Notes: a model not told the origin generated them from the sequence alone. Positions 44,271 to 56,379 are shown, counted from the stretch's first letter. The stretch is DNA of 64,000 nt from Diplolepis rosae (GCA_030998225.1 JAPYXD010000459.1:2790001-2854000); one strand, 5' to 3'. Numbers and translations: made by a program.

Positions 44271-46196
44271 CCCCGTTAGTGTCCTGAGTTGAATTCCTAA
44301 GTTAGTTTGCCGAACCGTCACACGCAGCGGTAACTGTACCATCACTCCCTGAAAATTCACAGTAGCATACGAAGAATTTAATATAAAAAATTTGTAAAAT
44401 ATATTATTCAATGCCATAAACAAATAAAAGAAATCAGACTTGAGATATTAATATTATTTGAATATTTTAAATTAAATTTTCCCCTTTTTATTCATATTTA
44501 TCTCGTACAAAAACTGTTTTGAAACATTCAGCTGATATTAATATTTAAATATTAATATCTCTTTTATTCCTTCATGGCATTAAATAATAACTTTTTAAAA
44601 TTTTTTATATTTTGCATTTAGTGACCTAAAAGCGAAATGTTTTTGTGCAGCATTGACAAAAATAATGCAAAAAAAGTCCAAATTTGTTAGTTTTAACCAT
44701 TTTTTAATAACATCTAAAGCATTGAATTTTTCAAAATTTTTGTTCATCTATCACAAAGGTAGATTTACGAAAATATTCGATGTATATGAAAGAAACTGTA
44801 ATTATTTTTTCCTGAATGCTGTGAAAGTTTAAATTTAGGGAAACAAAGTTGTAAAAATTCAAATTCGTGAAATCATTCATAAAAAAAATATAAAAATACT
44901 TCTAATGTATTTCTAAATTACATATTTTGGTTTTGAGAATGAAAAAAAAATTTAATTGTTCTTATTATACAGTTATTATTAATGTTACACTCGAGATTCC
45001 CTGTAACGAAATGCTCGAGCATCGGAAACCTCTCTGCAACAAACGCGAGAGGGATCCCCTCCATATCCTACTTGTTGCTAAGCGCTGTTATGCGCATTAT
45101 ATAATGCGCGCAGTCTGTCTGTCAGTGAGGCTATGTGAATAATATATTTACATAGTTAAAACGGTATAAAAAAGATTTCTGTGAGTATTGAAGATGGAAT
45201 TAACTTATTTGACGGTATGTACTCAAAATTCTAAAAATTGTAATTATATAAATTTTTTATACATATTGTTTAAAAAGGAACAATTTTAGTTATCTACAGT
45301 AATGTGTGAAATATAGAAAATTTCAAAAAAAAATTATGCAATTTTAATGTTCGATAACCGACTTTACTTCAAAATATTGAAAACTCCAGATTGGAAAAAT
45401 TAAATATAAACTTTTTTATTTCAAATACTGTAAAATTACACTATCAAGTAATTTTTCAATAATTGACAAATAATTTTCTCATTAATTTGTGATAAAAGCC
45501 ATCAAACTCATTGATTACTTTTTCAAATTCGAGCGCGCTTCATTCCGTAGTAGTGAGAGAAGAGGGGTCGATCGTCTGCTCGTTATAGGGAGGCATGACG
45601 CGCTTGTTACAGAGAGGTTTCGTTACAGGGAATTTCGTTATAGGGAATCTCGAGTGTAGTAAACTATTTTAAAAATATGAATTAATATTCACCTTATTTT
45701 ATATTCTATTTTCTTTAATTATTCATAATGATTTACAACTAATTACAACTCTCATCAACTTCGTTCCTTGTTCAGATTTTTTTTTTTTTCCATTTTTCAA
45801 CTTCATTTTACCTAAAAAAAATAATATAAGTGCAGTGATATGTAGACAATTAAAGATAAACATTTAAAAAAAGTTATTATTCAATGCCATGAAGGAATAA
45901 AAGAGATATTAATATTTAAATATTAATATCAGCTGAATGTTTCAAAATTGTTTTTGCACGAGATAAATATGAATAAAAAGGGGAAAATTTAATTTAAAAT
46001 ATTCAAATAATATTAATATTTAAAGTTTGATCTCTTTTATTTGTTTATGGCATTGAATAATATATTTTTAAAATTTTTTATATTAAATTCTTCGTATGTT
46101 ACTGTGAATTTTCAAGGAGTGATGGTACAGTTAGCTTCGCGTGTGATGATTCGGCAAACTAAATTAGGAATTCAACTCGGGACACTAACGGGGCGC
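44271..46196. mobile_element. Inverted-repeat element with ~330 bp arms
   Basis: The arms 44271-44610 and 45866-46196 mirror each other: CCGTTAGTGTCCTGAGTTGA, AGTTTGCCGAACCGTCACAC and TGTACCATCACTCCCTGAAA against their complements. Its core is occupied by the next element. No coding frame. Confidence 0.8.
44988..45656. mobile_element. CACTCGAG-ended TIR element, TA target
   Basis: CACTCGAGATTCCCTGTAAC on the left is mirrored by GTTATAGGGAATCTCGAGTG on the right. TA lies on both sides. It has subterminal GTTACAGGGAATTTCGTTAT-type repeats. The CACT termini plus TA echo the element at 19192-22177. Confidence 0.7.
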
Positions 46197-46468
46197 CATA
46201 TTCTTTTCTGATGCATACGGCTGTTTTATACCTCTCCGTTTGTGGGGTGTGGACCAGGGTTGTGAAGGTAAAATACCTAACGTAATTTACATGGTTTTCT
46301 ACACGTAATTTACGTATATGCTAGACTTGAAGTTTTGGCGGGTGCCCAAGCTAACCTAATTTTTGTGTATCGTTCGCGAATCTTGTCATTTCGTTAATAA
46401 AAGGCAAAATTATAATTTAAACATAAGTAAGGGTGGTAGGCCAATGCACGAAAATTACTTTTTTCCAG

Positions 46469-46625
46469 GAAAAGATGCATTGCCATTGAAAATGATTTGC
46501 TAGCAGATGAGCAGATGCATATTGACAAATTGCAAGATAGCACTTGCACTTTAAGTATGAGTCTTGTCCTCAATAAAAGCAATATTTCTTCAGAAGAAAT
46601 AGTGCTGTTAAACAATAACACTAAA
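46469..46625 (+). other. Well-formed orphan exon
   Basis: It has acceptor TTACTTTTTTCCAG|GAAAAG and donor AACACTAAA|GTAAGT. The frame is open throughout, encoding IENDLLADEQMHIDKLQDST and then NISSEEIVLLNNNTK. No family is recognised. It lies on the opposite strand to the BED exon of the same hAT remnant, so it may be an unrelated host or transposon exon. Confidence 0.4.
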
Positions 46626-46985
46626 GTAAGTCTTGTGCTTAATGCTTATATGAAATAAAACTACAATATCATGTCAATTAAAAAGAATTTACCGTGGCTA
46701 AAATTATTTAATAGTAAAGATGGTTCCCAAAAGAAATAGAAAATGTTCTTAATTTTGCACAAATTATAATATAACTATTAAATTTACTTTATGTCTCTTT
46801 AGTACTTTTTTCAATGAACAATTTTTTTCTTGAGTTAGAAATCGAATGATATAGACTTTAAAAAACTATTTTTCTAAATCTCAAGACTCAACTACTGACA
46901 TGTCAAAAAATTAAGCTTATAAATAAAATAAAATTTGAGTTTGAATTATTCAATATGAAATTATTAAATATTATTAATTTATTTC

Positions 46986-47262
46986 AAATTAATTAATTGA
47001 GTTTGGAATTTCTGCCACTGCCTACATTATCGGAGAATCACTAGTCGCGTATCAGATAGGATACGTTGCCAACAGGTGTCCTCGTAGACAATTTCAAACT
47101 CATATATCGCAAATAAACGCAAATTAAATCCAAATTTAAAGAATTTATAATCTTTCTGTGGAAAAAGACGCTTTCGACTGCGCTAGGATTCGAGCCTAGG
47201 TCTAGCAGTCGACCAGCAAACGAAATACCTGGGCTCGAATCCCAGCGCAGTCGAAAGCATTA
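46986..47262. repeat. SINE family 1 with palindromic tRNA-head join
   Basis: The full body (GAGTTTGGAATTTCTGCCAC ... ATACGTTGCCAACAGGTGTC) leads into CGACTGCGCTAGGATTCGAG and its mirror CTCGAATCCCAGCGCAGTCG, about 30 nt apart. It is the same head-to-head junction as at 1100-1165, but the second body is missing. Confidence 0.75.
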
Positions 47263-47655
47263 TTATTAAAGCTATCAATATTATTTTATTTTGGTGTAAA
47301 TAAAGGATCACTGAAAAGCTTATAAGTTTTACTTTACGTTTTTTAAAAGGATTATCTATTTGCGTAAGGTCCTCTTGAGATGGATGATTGTTATTCCCAG
47401 AATTTTATATTTTCGTCGATTTAGTATAAGTATAAAGCAAAGTGATCACAGCATTAACATACGTTATAAAGTCTGTATATTACTATAATATTTATTGGAA
47501 AGAAATTTACGTTATACTGAATATAACATATTACAGTATTTCGGTAAATATTAATAACTTCTCTAGGTTTTCTATTAAAATTATTGATATTCCAGTGATT
47601 TGCAAAAGATAATAAACAAATAAACTAATAGATTTTTATTTTTATTTACTTACCT

Positions 47656-47817
47656 GTGACCTAAAAGCCGATCGTAAGCACTGTTTTTTAAAATTTTGTC
47701 ACACTGTAAACATTTTGCCACAATTTTATCAGTTTCTTTTAAACACTTGAAATTTAATTCCGACCACGGGATTTTATTTGCGCATTTCATTCTTTTTCCT
47801 CCCTCAGATTTGCTCAT
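47656..47817 (-). CDS. BED finger exon of hAT remnant
   Basis: The ATG at 47817 starts MSKSEGGKRMKCANK, then IPWSELNFKCLKETDKIVAK, CLQCDKILKN and SAYDRLLGH. CLQC plus the final N/D-x-LLGH-type helix fits a BED zinc finger, here with the Cys pair intact. The exon ends at a perfect donor (GGTCACAG|GTAAGT). It aligns with the exon at 23699-23871. The remaining exons of a transposase are not found. Confidence 0.65.
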
Positions 47818-47928
47818 TTTATATTTTGATTTTAATTTCGACAATTGCCGAATTAAGAGGAATGCAGATTTAAATTTCAACTATAATTAATGATGAGGTT
47901 GGCGAACCAAGCCAACGAAACATCGCTC

Positions 47929-49868
47929 ATGACGGTAGGTATACATTGTACCATAGTTTTAGTTGCCCAAAGTTTCAATTGCCCATAAAATCACCAGACG
48001 CCACTATATTTGAAAAGCAATGTTAGATGAAGATTACGAAAGGAATGTGTTGGCAAAAACTGCGAGGATTGCAAGATGTAGGATTCCTGTACATTTTCCT
48101 GAAGCGCTCTCCACCGCCTATATTTGATATATACTTGCAATTTTTGCCAACGCATTCCTTCCATAACTTTCGTCAAACACTGCTTTTCAAATATAGTGAC
48201 TTCTGGTGATTTTATGGGCAATTGAAACTTTGGGCAAATAAAACTATTAATAATATTCACATGTAATAACTATTTTTAGTATAAATTAATTTTCGTTTCA
48301 TAATTCAACCCTTATGTATCTGTACATAAACGGTTTTAAAAACTGAAAAAAAGCTCCATCCCCTTCTGTTTTAAAAAATGTTGAATTACTCGATCTTGTT
48401 GGCGTATTTCATTATACGTTTAAATTGCTCAGGAGTAATAATTTGCTCCAACTGAAAGAAGTAATAGAAATAATTTTAAATATATACAAAAATTATAAAC
48501 TATTGTATTTTGGTCGTTTATGAACATTTTAATTTATTAGAAAATAATGAAATTGGAAAAGAAACAAACCCTGAAATATAATTAATACTGAATGCAGATA
48601 TTAGATGAAAATTAAGTATGCACATGCTGTGACTAGTATGTTACTAAATAATAGAATCCAAATCTATAAAGACCTACCTTAATTTTTAAACTACATGCAA
48701 AAGTAATAAATAAACAATTCTTAAAAGAAAACAATGATTTTATTTATTATTTTTTCATTATTTATTTATTATTTTGTTTATTATTGTAATTATTATTGAT
48801 TTTTTTCTTTTAAGAATTGTTTATTTATTACTTTTGCATGTAGTTTGAAAATTAAGGTGTTGAATTTGTCACTACTTTAGTTTGACATTTAAAACTTCTT
48901 GTTTGTGATACTCTGGTAATTTTTAATTAAGTGATTTGCTGCTTGTGAAGTACTTTCATACCTGATGTTTTGGACTATTTAGTGATAATCTTCTATATTA
49001 TTACTTAGGTCTTTATAGAATTAGATTCTATTATTTAGTAACATACTAGTCACAGCATGTACATACTTAATTTTCATGTAATATCTGCATTCAGTATTAA
49101 TTATATTTTAGGGTTTGTTTCTTTTCCAATTTTATTATTTTCAGATAAATTAAAATGTTCGTAAAGGACCAAAATACAATAGTTTATAATTGTTGTATTT
49201 ATTCAAAATTATTTCTGTTACTTCTTTCAGTTGGAGCAACTTATTACTCCTGAGAAATTTAAGCGTATGATGAAATAGGCCAACAAGGTCGAGTAATTCA
49301 ACATTTTTTAAAACAGAAGGCGATGGAGCTTTTTTTCAGTTTTTAAAACCGTTTATGTACAGGTACATAAGGGTTGACTTATGAAACGCGAATTAATTTA
49401 TACTAAAAATAGTTATTATATGTGACTATTATTAATAGTTCACGTTCAGAACGTGAGATAATTTTTACACTACTCGGAGGAACGTTTACTTGTTGAATTC
49501 TGTAATCTATATATGATGAATTTATAATAAATTTATATTTAATTGTAGTTAAGAAATAAATACATATGCCTATTTAAATATATACAACATTATATACCAT
49601 AATAATAAATATTACCGAGTTATATTTTAGTATTATTTAATAAATTTCATTTCATTAGTTTAATATTATGTATACTATCAATACTAATACCTGTAAAAAA
49701 GCATGCATTACATATTGTTTTTTTAATATTTACACTTTTCCCTTTTTACTATATTTGAATTTACCGCAACGTTCTTTGTAATCAACCTAAGTAAATATGG
49801 CGGCTCAGCCTTCAATTGGGCACACGACTTTGCATTAATTGTGCATCCAGTGTATTATAGAGATCAGT
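47929..49868. mobile_element. TIR element D, copy 2 (rearranged, foldback)
   Basis: The right half (48830-49868) is a direct copy of 42960-43992. The left half (48240-48700) is an inverted copy of the same sequence, e.g. GGAGCAAATTATTACTCCTG in complement, giving a foldback around 48710-48830. The leftmost 300 bp resemble 42712-42870 and contain an internal palindrome (TTGCCAACGCATTCCTTCCA against its partner at 48028). The end CATCCAGTGTATTATAGAGA is shared with copy 1. Confidence 0.75.
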
Positions 49869-50445
49869 GGTTTGCACCAAGAAATTCATTTAGAGTACTT
49901 TATTAGCAAATTCCGTTTTTTGACAAACAGGATTTAAAAGAATGTACCAATCAAGTTCTGTAGATGAATTTGCCAGCCCGCAGTCGGCGAGAAAAGATAT
50001 TATACACCTAGATGTGGTGCAGGCCTAGTTCCCCTCGAAAATTGTAGACGGTGCGTCCGGCGAAAATGTTCAGGTCCCCCCGTACACCTCTGCCCGACGA
50101 TTAGGCAAACCGAAGTAATTCGCCAACTAAACCTTAGGAGCGCTGTCCACAACTCTCCCCGTACCTCTTAATCCTCCCAAATACCAAAAGCTTACATTTG
50201 CTGAAGCTGTATAAATTGAAAATGTTCAAGTCCAACGATATAGCGTAAGATATTATGTTGAACATTTGGGCGTATAATATGATGAGTTTGATTTTGAATT
50301 TTTTATTGATTTTAATATTTGAAGTTTAATGGTAGTCATTAAACATTAATTAATTAATTATAATTAATTATTATATTATAATTATAATATAATTTAATAT
50401 AATTTAATAATAAATTATTAAATTTTAATTAATAAATAACTAATT
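49869..50445. other. Intergenic, no gene; AT simple repeat at end
   Basis: No recognised frame. 50340-50440 is a low-complexity TTAATTATAATTAATTA stretch. Confidence 0.4.
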
Positions 50446-50449
50446 TTAA

Positions 50450-52225
50450 TACCTCTCCTCGGACTGGTACCTTGACGAAGACCTTCTCTTGGCTATGCCA
50501 AAAAAGGACGGGTGGGGAGGCTTAGCAGACGGCGCTCGGGTCATGGAGGCTGTAGTGTCCCAATGAATCGGTGAACAAATGCAGGGGGCTCTATAGACGG
50601 GCATCTTCCCATTGCGTGAAGGGTGCCCTATAAACGGGTCTATCCCAGGTTGAAAGCGGGGGAAGCTATAAACGCGTCTATCCCCATGCATGGAGAAGGA
50701 TGTATGCCCAGGGAGCGGCGCTGAGAATAAGTCTGCGAGTGCCTGTGAGGAATGAGTGAATTGAGTGAATGTCAGCGCCGCATGACTGTGATATGTGTCC
50801 TTCGAATGTGAGAGGAGAACCTATAGACGGTCTCTCTCTCGAATGAGGCTAAGAGGGAATTGGTGTATGGAATCTCCTGGGGGACACTGCAAAGTCTATG
50901 CAGTCTGTGACCAAAAACAGTCCAAACGATCGTTTCCGTATGGCATCCAACTGGGAGTGCTTCGCACCGAGTGGTGTCTTCCCCGGCCCACGAGAAGGCG
51001 AGGTTGATGTGAGCCTAGCTTTGCCGAGGATGGTATGCCATGCGGGATCAGGAGCCAGCCCCTTCGGGACCTTGATCAGGTAGTGCGTATTGAACATAGG
51101 TGTCGGAGCCTGTGTTGCTTCGAGCGAGTCCGGTCTGTCTTTGAGACCCAGATCCTCCTTCTTCAGGAAAGCCTCAGTGAGGCCGTCGGGCGATCCCTCA
51201 TAGGGGGTGACCTTAATAGTAAGTCGACCGAATGGGATGAGGCCCGCCTAGATAGGAGGGGAATCTTGGTCGGCGAGATGGTCGCTAGGAATGACCTGAT
51301 CGTCTTGAATCAGGGCAAGGAGTTTACGTTCAGACGAGGAGTGGGGGGGTCAATAATCAACCAAACGATTGCCGCGCCTCGCTTCGCCTCAAGGATAGGC
51401 GACTGGTCCGTTCTCGAGGAGACAACCTTGAGTGACCACCGGTGCATTGAGTTTAATTTAGAACAACGGCGCCAAGCAGTGGACAAGGGTAGGGGCAGCG
51501 AAGGAAGGAGCCCCTCCTGGAAAACGAGACGGCTCTGCAAGGAGAGAGCCTGGTCGCCTCGAGATGGACTCTAAAGTCCATATCGAGGCGACCAGGCTCA
51601 TCGATGAGCTTGGTTGGGTCGAGCCTGCTGGTTCGTTGGGGGACACTGTGCGCTCGACGAGGCAAAAGGTGTTCGCAGCTTGCGACTACTCGATGCCCCG
51701 CCGCAAGCGCAGGCAAGCCAGGGGCTCGATGTATTGGTGGAATGACCGGTTGGCTGCCCCACGTCATGAATGTCTCGCAGCGAGGCGGAGATTAACCCGC
51801 TCAAAGGGTGATTCTCTGCTGCACGAAGCATGGAAAGGGGCAAAAGCAGCTTTGAAGCGAGGCATAATGAAAATTCGACTTCAATGCACGAAAGACTTGA
51901 TTGGTGCGGTCGAGAAGGACCCATGGGGTCTCGTCTTCAAAATAATCACCAAGAAATTGGTGACTAGAAGAAAGACCCCGGGCCTGGACAATCTCGATCA
52001 AGTCAAGTACATTGTGCGTAGCTTGTTTCCACACGTGGGGCCGTTCCAAAGACAGGACCGAAGTTCCTGCGTGGTCCAGCGCGAGGAGCTCTTCACTCTC
52101 GAAGAACTAAAGAGAGCGGGTGGGAGGCTGAAGGCGAATACAGCGCCGGGGATCAGGAAAGGCAGGTCCACTGTGGATGCCATCCAAGCTGTGGTTAACA
52201 ACGTCTATAAAAGATTTCGCCATTT
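50450..52225 (+). mobile_element. Truncated R1-type LINE (GC-rich)
   Basis: A GC-rich island in AT-rich surroundings carries, in plus orientation, a leader (50450-51030) with no assigned domain, an APE endonuclease fragment and a shortened RT. The 3' part is lost: the sequence changes abruptly to A-rich DNA at about 52230 (AAAAAATAAAAAAATAAA). No TSD was identified. Confidence 0.8.
51035..52225 (+). pseudogene. R1-clade endonuclease/RT fragment, frameshifted
   Basis: The first frame (to 51574) has GGDLNSKSTEWDEARLDRRG, then MVARNDLIVLNQGKEFTFRR, GGSIINQTIAAPRFASRIGD and TLSDHRCIEF, a clear R1-type APE endonuclease (catalytic Asp/Asn in GGDLN; SDH near the end). The second frame (51564-52225) continues with the linker (YWWNDRLAAPRHECLAARRR, DPWGLVFKIITKKL) to KANTAPGI, the RT start. 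There it jumps directly to RKGRSTVDAIQAVV: about 110 residues, from RT motif 1 to the GFRKGRST motif, are deleted. The frame change coincides with a 25 bp hairpin at 51546-51599. The N-terminal start is not clear. Confidence 0.85.
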
Positions 52226-52393
52226 TTCCTCCAAACCAAAAAATAAAAAAAATAAAAAAATAAATTTAATAATAAAGTATTAAATTTTAATGAATAAATA
52301 AATTTTAATCAATCATTTTAATAAATGAATAAAAATAATAATCGAACATATATCCACATTCGACTCTCTTTCTACAAAGGTCCCTAGCGAAAA

Positions 52394-52395
<2 letters not shown>

Positions 52396-52427
<32 letters not shown>

Positions 52428-52446
52428 GTATATATATATATATATG
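52396..52446. repeat. (TA)n microsatellite
   Basis: About 25 TA dinucleotides with one ATA/AGTA interruption. Confidence 0.95.
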
Positions 52447-52884
52447 ATTATAATACGGCCGACCTCATTTCATGCTTCAAATTTTTTTTAAGCATTGAGA
52501 GAAAGTATGAGTGATGGTTACCCCTTTTTTTATGTAAAAAAGGGTAACAAGTATGTTTTTTACTCTGTATCATCTAAACACCTTAGTTCTTGCAGCTAGA
52601 TTAACTAAGTAGCAATAATTAAAATTTTTATTAAAACTTACAAAATCCGATTAGTCAGTCCGTTTCGTATAGCCGGGACTATTTTCATGTATTCCCACAT
52701 TGTATTGATCTTATATTATTATCAAATACAACAATTTGTTTATAAAAATTTTGTTTTGAAAAATTGTTTCTTCATAATTTTAGCCATTAAAGAATTCATT
52801 TTCAAAAAATTGGAAAGGGTCAAGTTGTACAGAATCTTTTTCCTATAAAAATGAACCGTGATTTATTAGAATCGCATCATTTTT
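52447..52884. other. No gene seen
   Basis: AT-rich. A short hairpin GTTACCCCTTTTTTTATGT/AAAAAAGGGTAAC lies at 52518-52550. Confidence 0.4.
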
Positions 52885-55013
52885 AAAGAGGGCATAACCG
52901 GGTTTCTATGTGAAATCGGCCTTGAAACCGAATCAAATTTCACATCGACTATATGGAAGAGGTTGAGCAAGAGATGATTGTGCCAAATTTCCAGATCATA
53001 ATTCGCCACTTTGAATGAGTAATGATGGATTTTATCATTTTAGTTTATTGCGTTTTTTAGCTAAACTAATCATAGGAAAATTTTGAAAAAAATCAGGATT
53101 GTTTTTTCCAATAAAAGATACATTTGTGAATTTTAGCAGATTTTTTTATTCATAACTTGTGATGCAAGAAATTGCGAAAATTTTTGCACACAATTTTATT
53201 CATGTTTGATTTGCGCGACCACTCTTTTGAATTATGCTATTCATTAGTTACCTATCGATAATTGAAACAGAATTTTTGCAGATTTTTTCAAGGTGTAGAT
53301 GGGGGTAAAAAAAAATAAAAACCGTCAAAATACACATTCTTTCAATATCTTATTATTAAAGCACTTTTTATAATAATAGTAGACTAATGAACAAAATATT
53401 GTTATTTGCTAATCAATTTCTAACACGGCTTACTGCTGAAATTTTTGCAAAATTTTTTTGTTGCGAAAAATCTAAATTTTTAAATGCATTGTGAACAAAC
53501 AGTTGATTGTGATTATTTGCAAGTCGAAATAGTGTTGCGAAACAGTATATTACATGCCTAGGCGCACAATGAGGGTTATTGCGTGATGAGCGACAATGCT
53601 CGCAGGAGATCGAAGCCGAGGCGCGATCAGTCCTGCGAGCATTGTCGCGAGTCTCGTAATTTCCCGAATGTGTGCATTGGCACGTATTCTATTTTATGTG
53701 ACTTCGGTGCGTATACGAATTTTTATGCGTACACTCAAATCTAATCTAGTATTGTAGTTGTTTGCGGCGCTAGTCATTACACTTGATATGTCACGACTAG
53801 TCCCGGACATTTTGATTTTATCGATCTTGTGTAGTAGTAATGGATTTCAATAGACGCATGCGCAGTTCAAATGTACAAGGCTTTGCTAGTACGGTGCCAA
53901 CGCTGTACGAAGAAGAAGAATAAGAAGAAGATTGTGCTTTGTTGCATGGCTATAGGCGCATGCGCAGTTCAATTTGTACATTTCATCCCCCTGTAGCGCA
54001 ATATACTACATTGCGCTACTGTTAACTGTAGCGAAAAAACGAGTTTGCGCGCCGGTGGCACATAAAATATCTTTTCGTATTCTTAAATATTTTTCGAATA
54101 TACAGGTGAAATTAATTTCTCTTTGTTAAAAATAACATACTCATTTTTCCACACAAGACATCAAAAATACCCTTAAATCGTCCTTCAGTTAGTTTACTTC
54201 TTGAAATTTTAATGAACACACATGATAAGAAAAGCTCGTAAATGAAATAATTAATTAACTTGGATTTCTGGATGACAAACAATTTTTAGCAGCTATTTTG
54301 CATTACATTACTTACATTTTCGTTACATTTCTTTATGAAGTTTTGGCGGAAAAAAATAAATATATTATTATAAATATTTTTTTTAATTATAAATTATTCA
54401 TCATCGCATTCATTTTCGCAACACTCTTTCGACTTGCGAATAATCACAATTAACTGTTTGTTCACAATGCATTTAAAAATTTAGATTTTTCGCAACAAAA
54501 AAATTTTGCAAAAGCTTTTGCAAAAATTTCAGCAGTAAGCCGTGTTAGAAATTGATTAGCAAATCACAATATTTTGTTCATTAGTCTACTATTATTATAA
54601 AAAGTGCTTTAATAATAAGATATTGAAAGAATGTGTATTTTGACGGTTTTTATTTTTTTTACCCCCATCTACACCTTGAGAAAATCTGCAAAAATTCTGT
54701 TTCAATTATCGATAGGTAACTAATGAATAGCATAATTCAAAAGAGTGGTCGCGCAAATCAAACATGAATAAAATTGTGTGCAAAAATTTTCACAATTTCT
54801 TGCATCACAAGTTATGAATAAAAAAATCTGCTAAAATTCACAAATGTATCTTTTATTGGAAAAAACAATCCTGATTTTTTTCAAAATTTTCCTATGATTA
54901 GTTTAGCTAAAAAACGCAAAAAACGAAAATGGTAAAATATAGTCGATGCGAAATTTGATTTGGTTTCAAGGCCGATTTCACATAGAAACCCGGTTATGCC
55001 CTTTGGCTCGAAG
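52885..55013. mobile_element. Foldback element with ~600 bp arms
   Basis: The arms 52885-53541 and 54415-55013 mirror each other with few changes. GGGCATAACCGGGTTTCTAT at the outer edges and CTAACACGGCTTACTGCTGA inside are each matched by their complement. The ~870 bp middle contains MITE C copy 3 plus AT-rich DNA. No coding frame. Confidence 0.85.
53542..54071. mobile_element. MITE family C, copy 3 (right end truncated)
   Basis: It begins ACAGTATATTACATGCCTAG like copy 1. Its interior runs in the opposite order to copy 1 (GACGCATGCGCAGTTCAAAT before ACGAGTTTGCGCGCCGGTGG), which suggests internal inversion by recombination between its arms. It ends near GGCACATAAAATAT, without the second TIR. 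Confidence 0.7.
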
Positions 55014-55084
55014 CGATAAGAAAATAAGTTTGGGTAAAAATAAAATTTATCAATAAAATTATTTTATTGTGTTTCAAATTTTTT

Positions 55085-55200
55085 TCATGAAAAATAATCT
55101 TTTCTCTTTCATATTAGCCCTTCAATAATAATATTGCTATTCCTGAAAGCAAAATTATCTATTTTTGCCTGAGGTCAAATTTTCGTGAATGAACTACCTC
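55085..55200 (-). repeat. Inverted copy of the 1720-1830 region
   Basis: The complement of AATCTTTTCTCTTTCATATT ... GCCCTTCAATAATAATATTG ... TTGCCTGAGGTCAAATTTTC matches 1720-1830, the end of the orphan exon plus intron-like DNA. It supports the view that this segment is dispersed. Confidence 0.6.
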
Positions 55201-55449
55201 AGTAAAATTACTTTAATACCTAGACAAAATTTCAAGTGTTTATCGTTTTAACTTTTCCCCCAAAAAATTCGAGAAAATAGTATTGTTTTTTGACCCAACA
55301 AGGTAGAAACCCCCCTTAACATGGAACATGAATAAAATTTGGGGCATTGAATGAGCTCGATCAGCCTGAGGATTTATTTAGATAGGCATCCTAAAATATT
55401 AAAAAGTGGATAGAAATTATGAAATTTCCACACACATTTCAAAATGTGT

Positions 55450-55905
55450 TTCGGTTCTAATCGGAACCCTCATCAGAGATTTATTTTTGAAATAAAAAAT
55501 GCATAATAAAAAGTTGTTTCGAAAGAAGAGGTTGAAAAAATTCAACAATTTTGCAAAATATTTCTTTGCTATAAAATAATTGAAAATAATTTTGAATTAA
55601 TAGGTTGAGTTCGAAATTTTTCCACTGAGACTTGGGCTCGGATCCCAGCGCAGTCGAAAGCGTCTTTTTATCACAGAAAGAATTCAAATTCTTCAAATTG
55701 AAAATAATGTTTCAGGATATAATTATTTGGTTTGATATCGATGAAAGGACTTAATGATAATTTTAGGCAGCTTTTTACAAGTTTTTTTCTCAAATGTTGA
55801 TTTTTAAAAATCCCCATCAAAGAAATCCTAACTTAATAAATTTTCATTATGCATTTTTTATTCTAAAAACAAATCTCTGATGAGCGCTTCGATCAGAACC
55901 AAAAC
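55450..55905. mobile_element. Palindromic MITE with SINE remnant inside
   Basis: The arms GGTTCTAATCGGAACCCTCA with CAGAGATTTATTTTTGAAAT (55450-55503) are mirrored at 55848-55905. The interior holds a SINE family 1 head remnant (GAGACTTGGGCTCGGATCCC AGCGCAGTCG) at 55618-55680. Confidence 0.6.
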
Positions 55906-56041
55906 TTCTATAACTACGTAAATCTAAGTTTCTATTTACTTTGGACCCTAAAGCCAATTATCAACAACAACACATATCTTCAATTAAAATACTTATAAAA
56001 ATTCACTTTTAAAATATTTTGGATCTTAATTATTAATTTAA

Positions 56042-56379
56042 TGTAAGATTTTTATAATTCACTAGGGCAGTTGACACTGTATCTCAAAAACACAACTGAG
56101 TTTCTCTGTAAAAGAAAGGATTTGCTTTTATTATTTACACGCTCTATTTTACACACTATTTACAAAAACCTTACCTGTAAAAGAAACGACATTTAATGCT
56201 ATTAATTACAATGTCAGTTTCTAACCACTAGTAAGTTTATTTAACTGTTAATTTAATAGTTAACAGGATACGGTTTAGTCAACACGTGTTTCTCCCCTTT
56301 TTGTTTAAGTTGCTATCTACTATACCGACGCTCAGGTGGGCCCGGCAATATTTAAACTAAAGAAATAAGTTTCTTTACA
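56042..56379 (-). repeat. 3' LTR of gypsy element
   Basis: 338 bp, TGTAAGATTTTTATAATTCA ... AAATAAGTTTCTTTACA on the plus strand. A purine-rich tract (AGGATGGGTGA on the minus strand) directly precedes it, a candidate polypurine primer. Confidence 0.95.

Larger units (their letters stand above)
46255..47925 (-). mobile_element. hAT remnant related to 22199-24077
   Basis: It starts with the hAT terminus CAGGGTTGTGAAGGTAAAAT followed by AATTTACGT-type subterminal repeats, and carries a BED exon near the opposite side. That gives the same order and orientation as the 1.9 kb hAT element. The outer right terminus is missing, apparently replaced by element D copy 2 at about 47929. A SINE dimer is inserted at 46986-47262. 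Confidence 0.55.
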
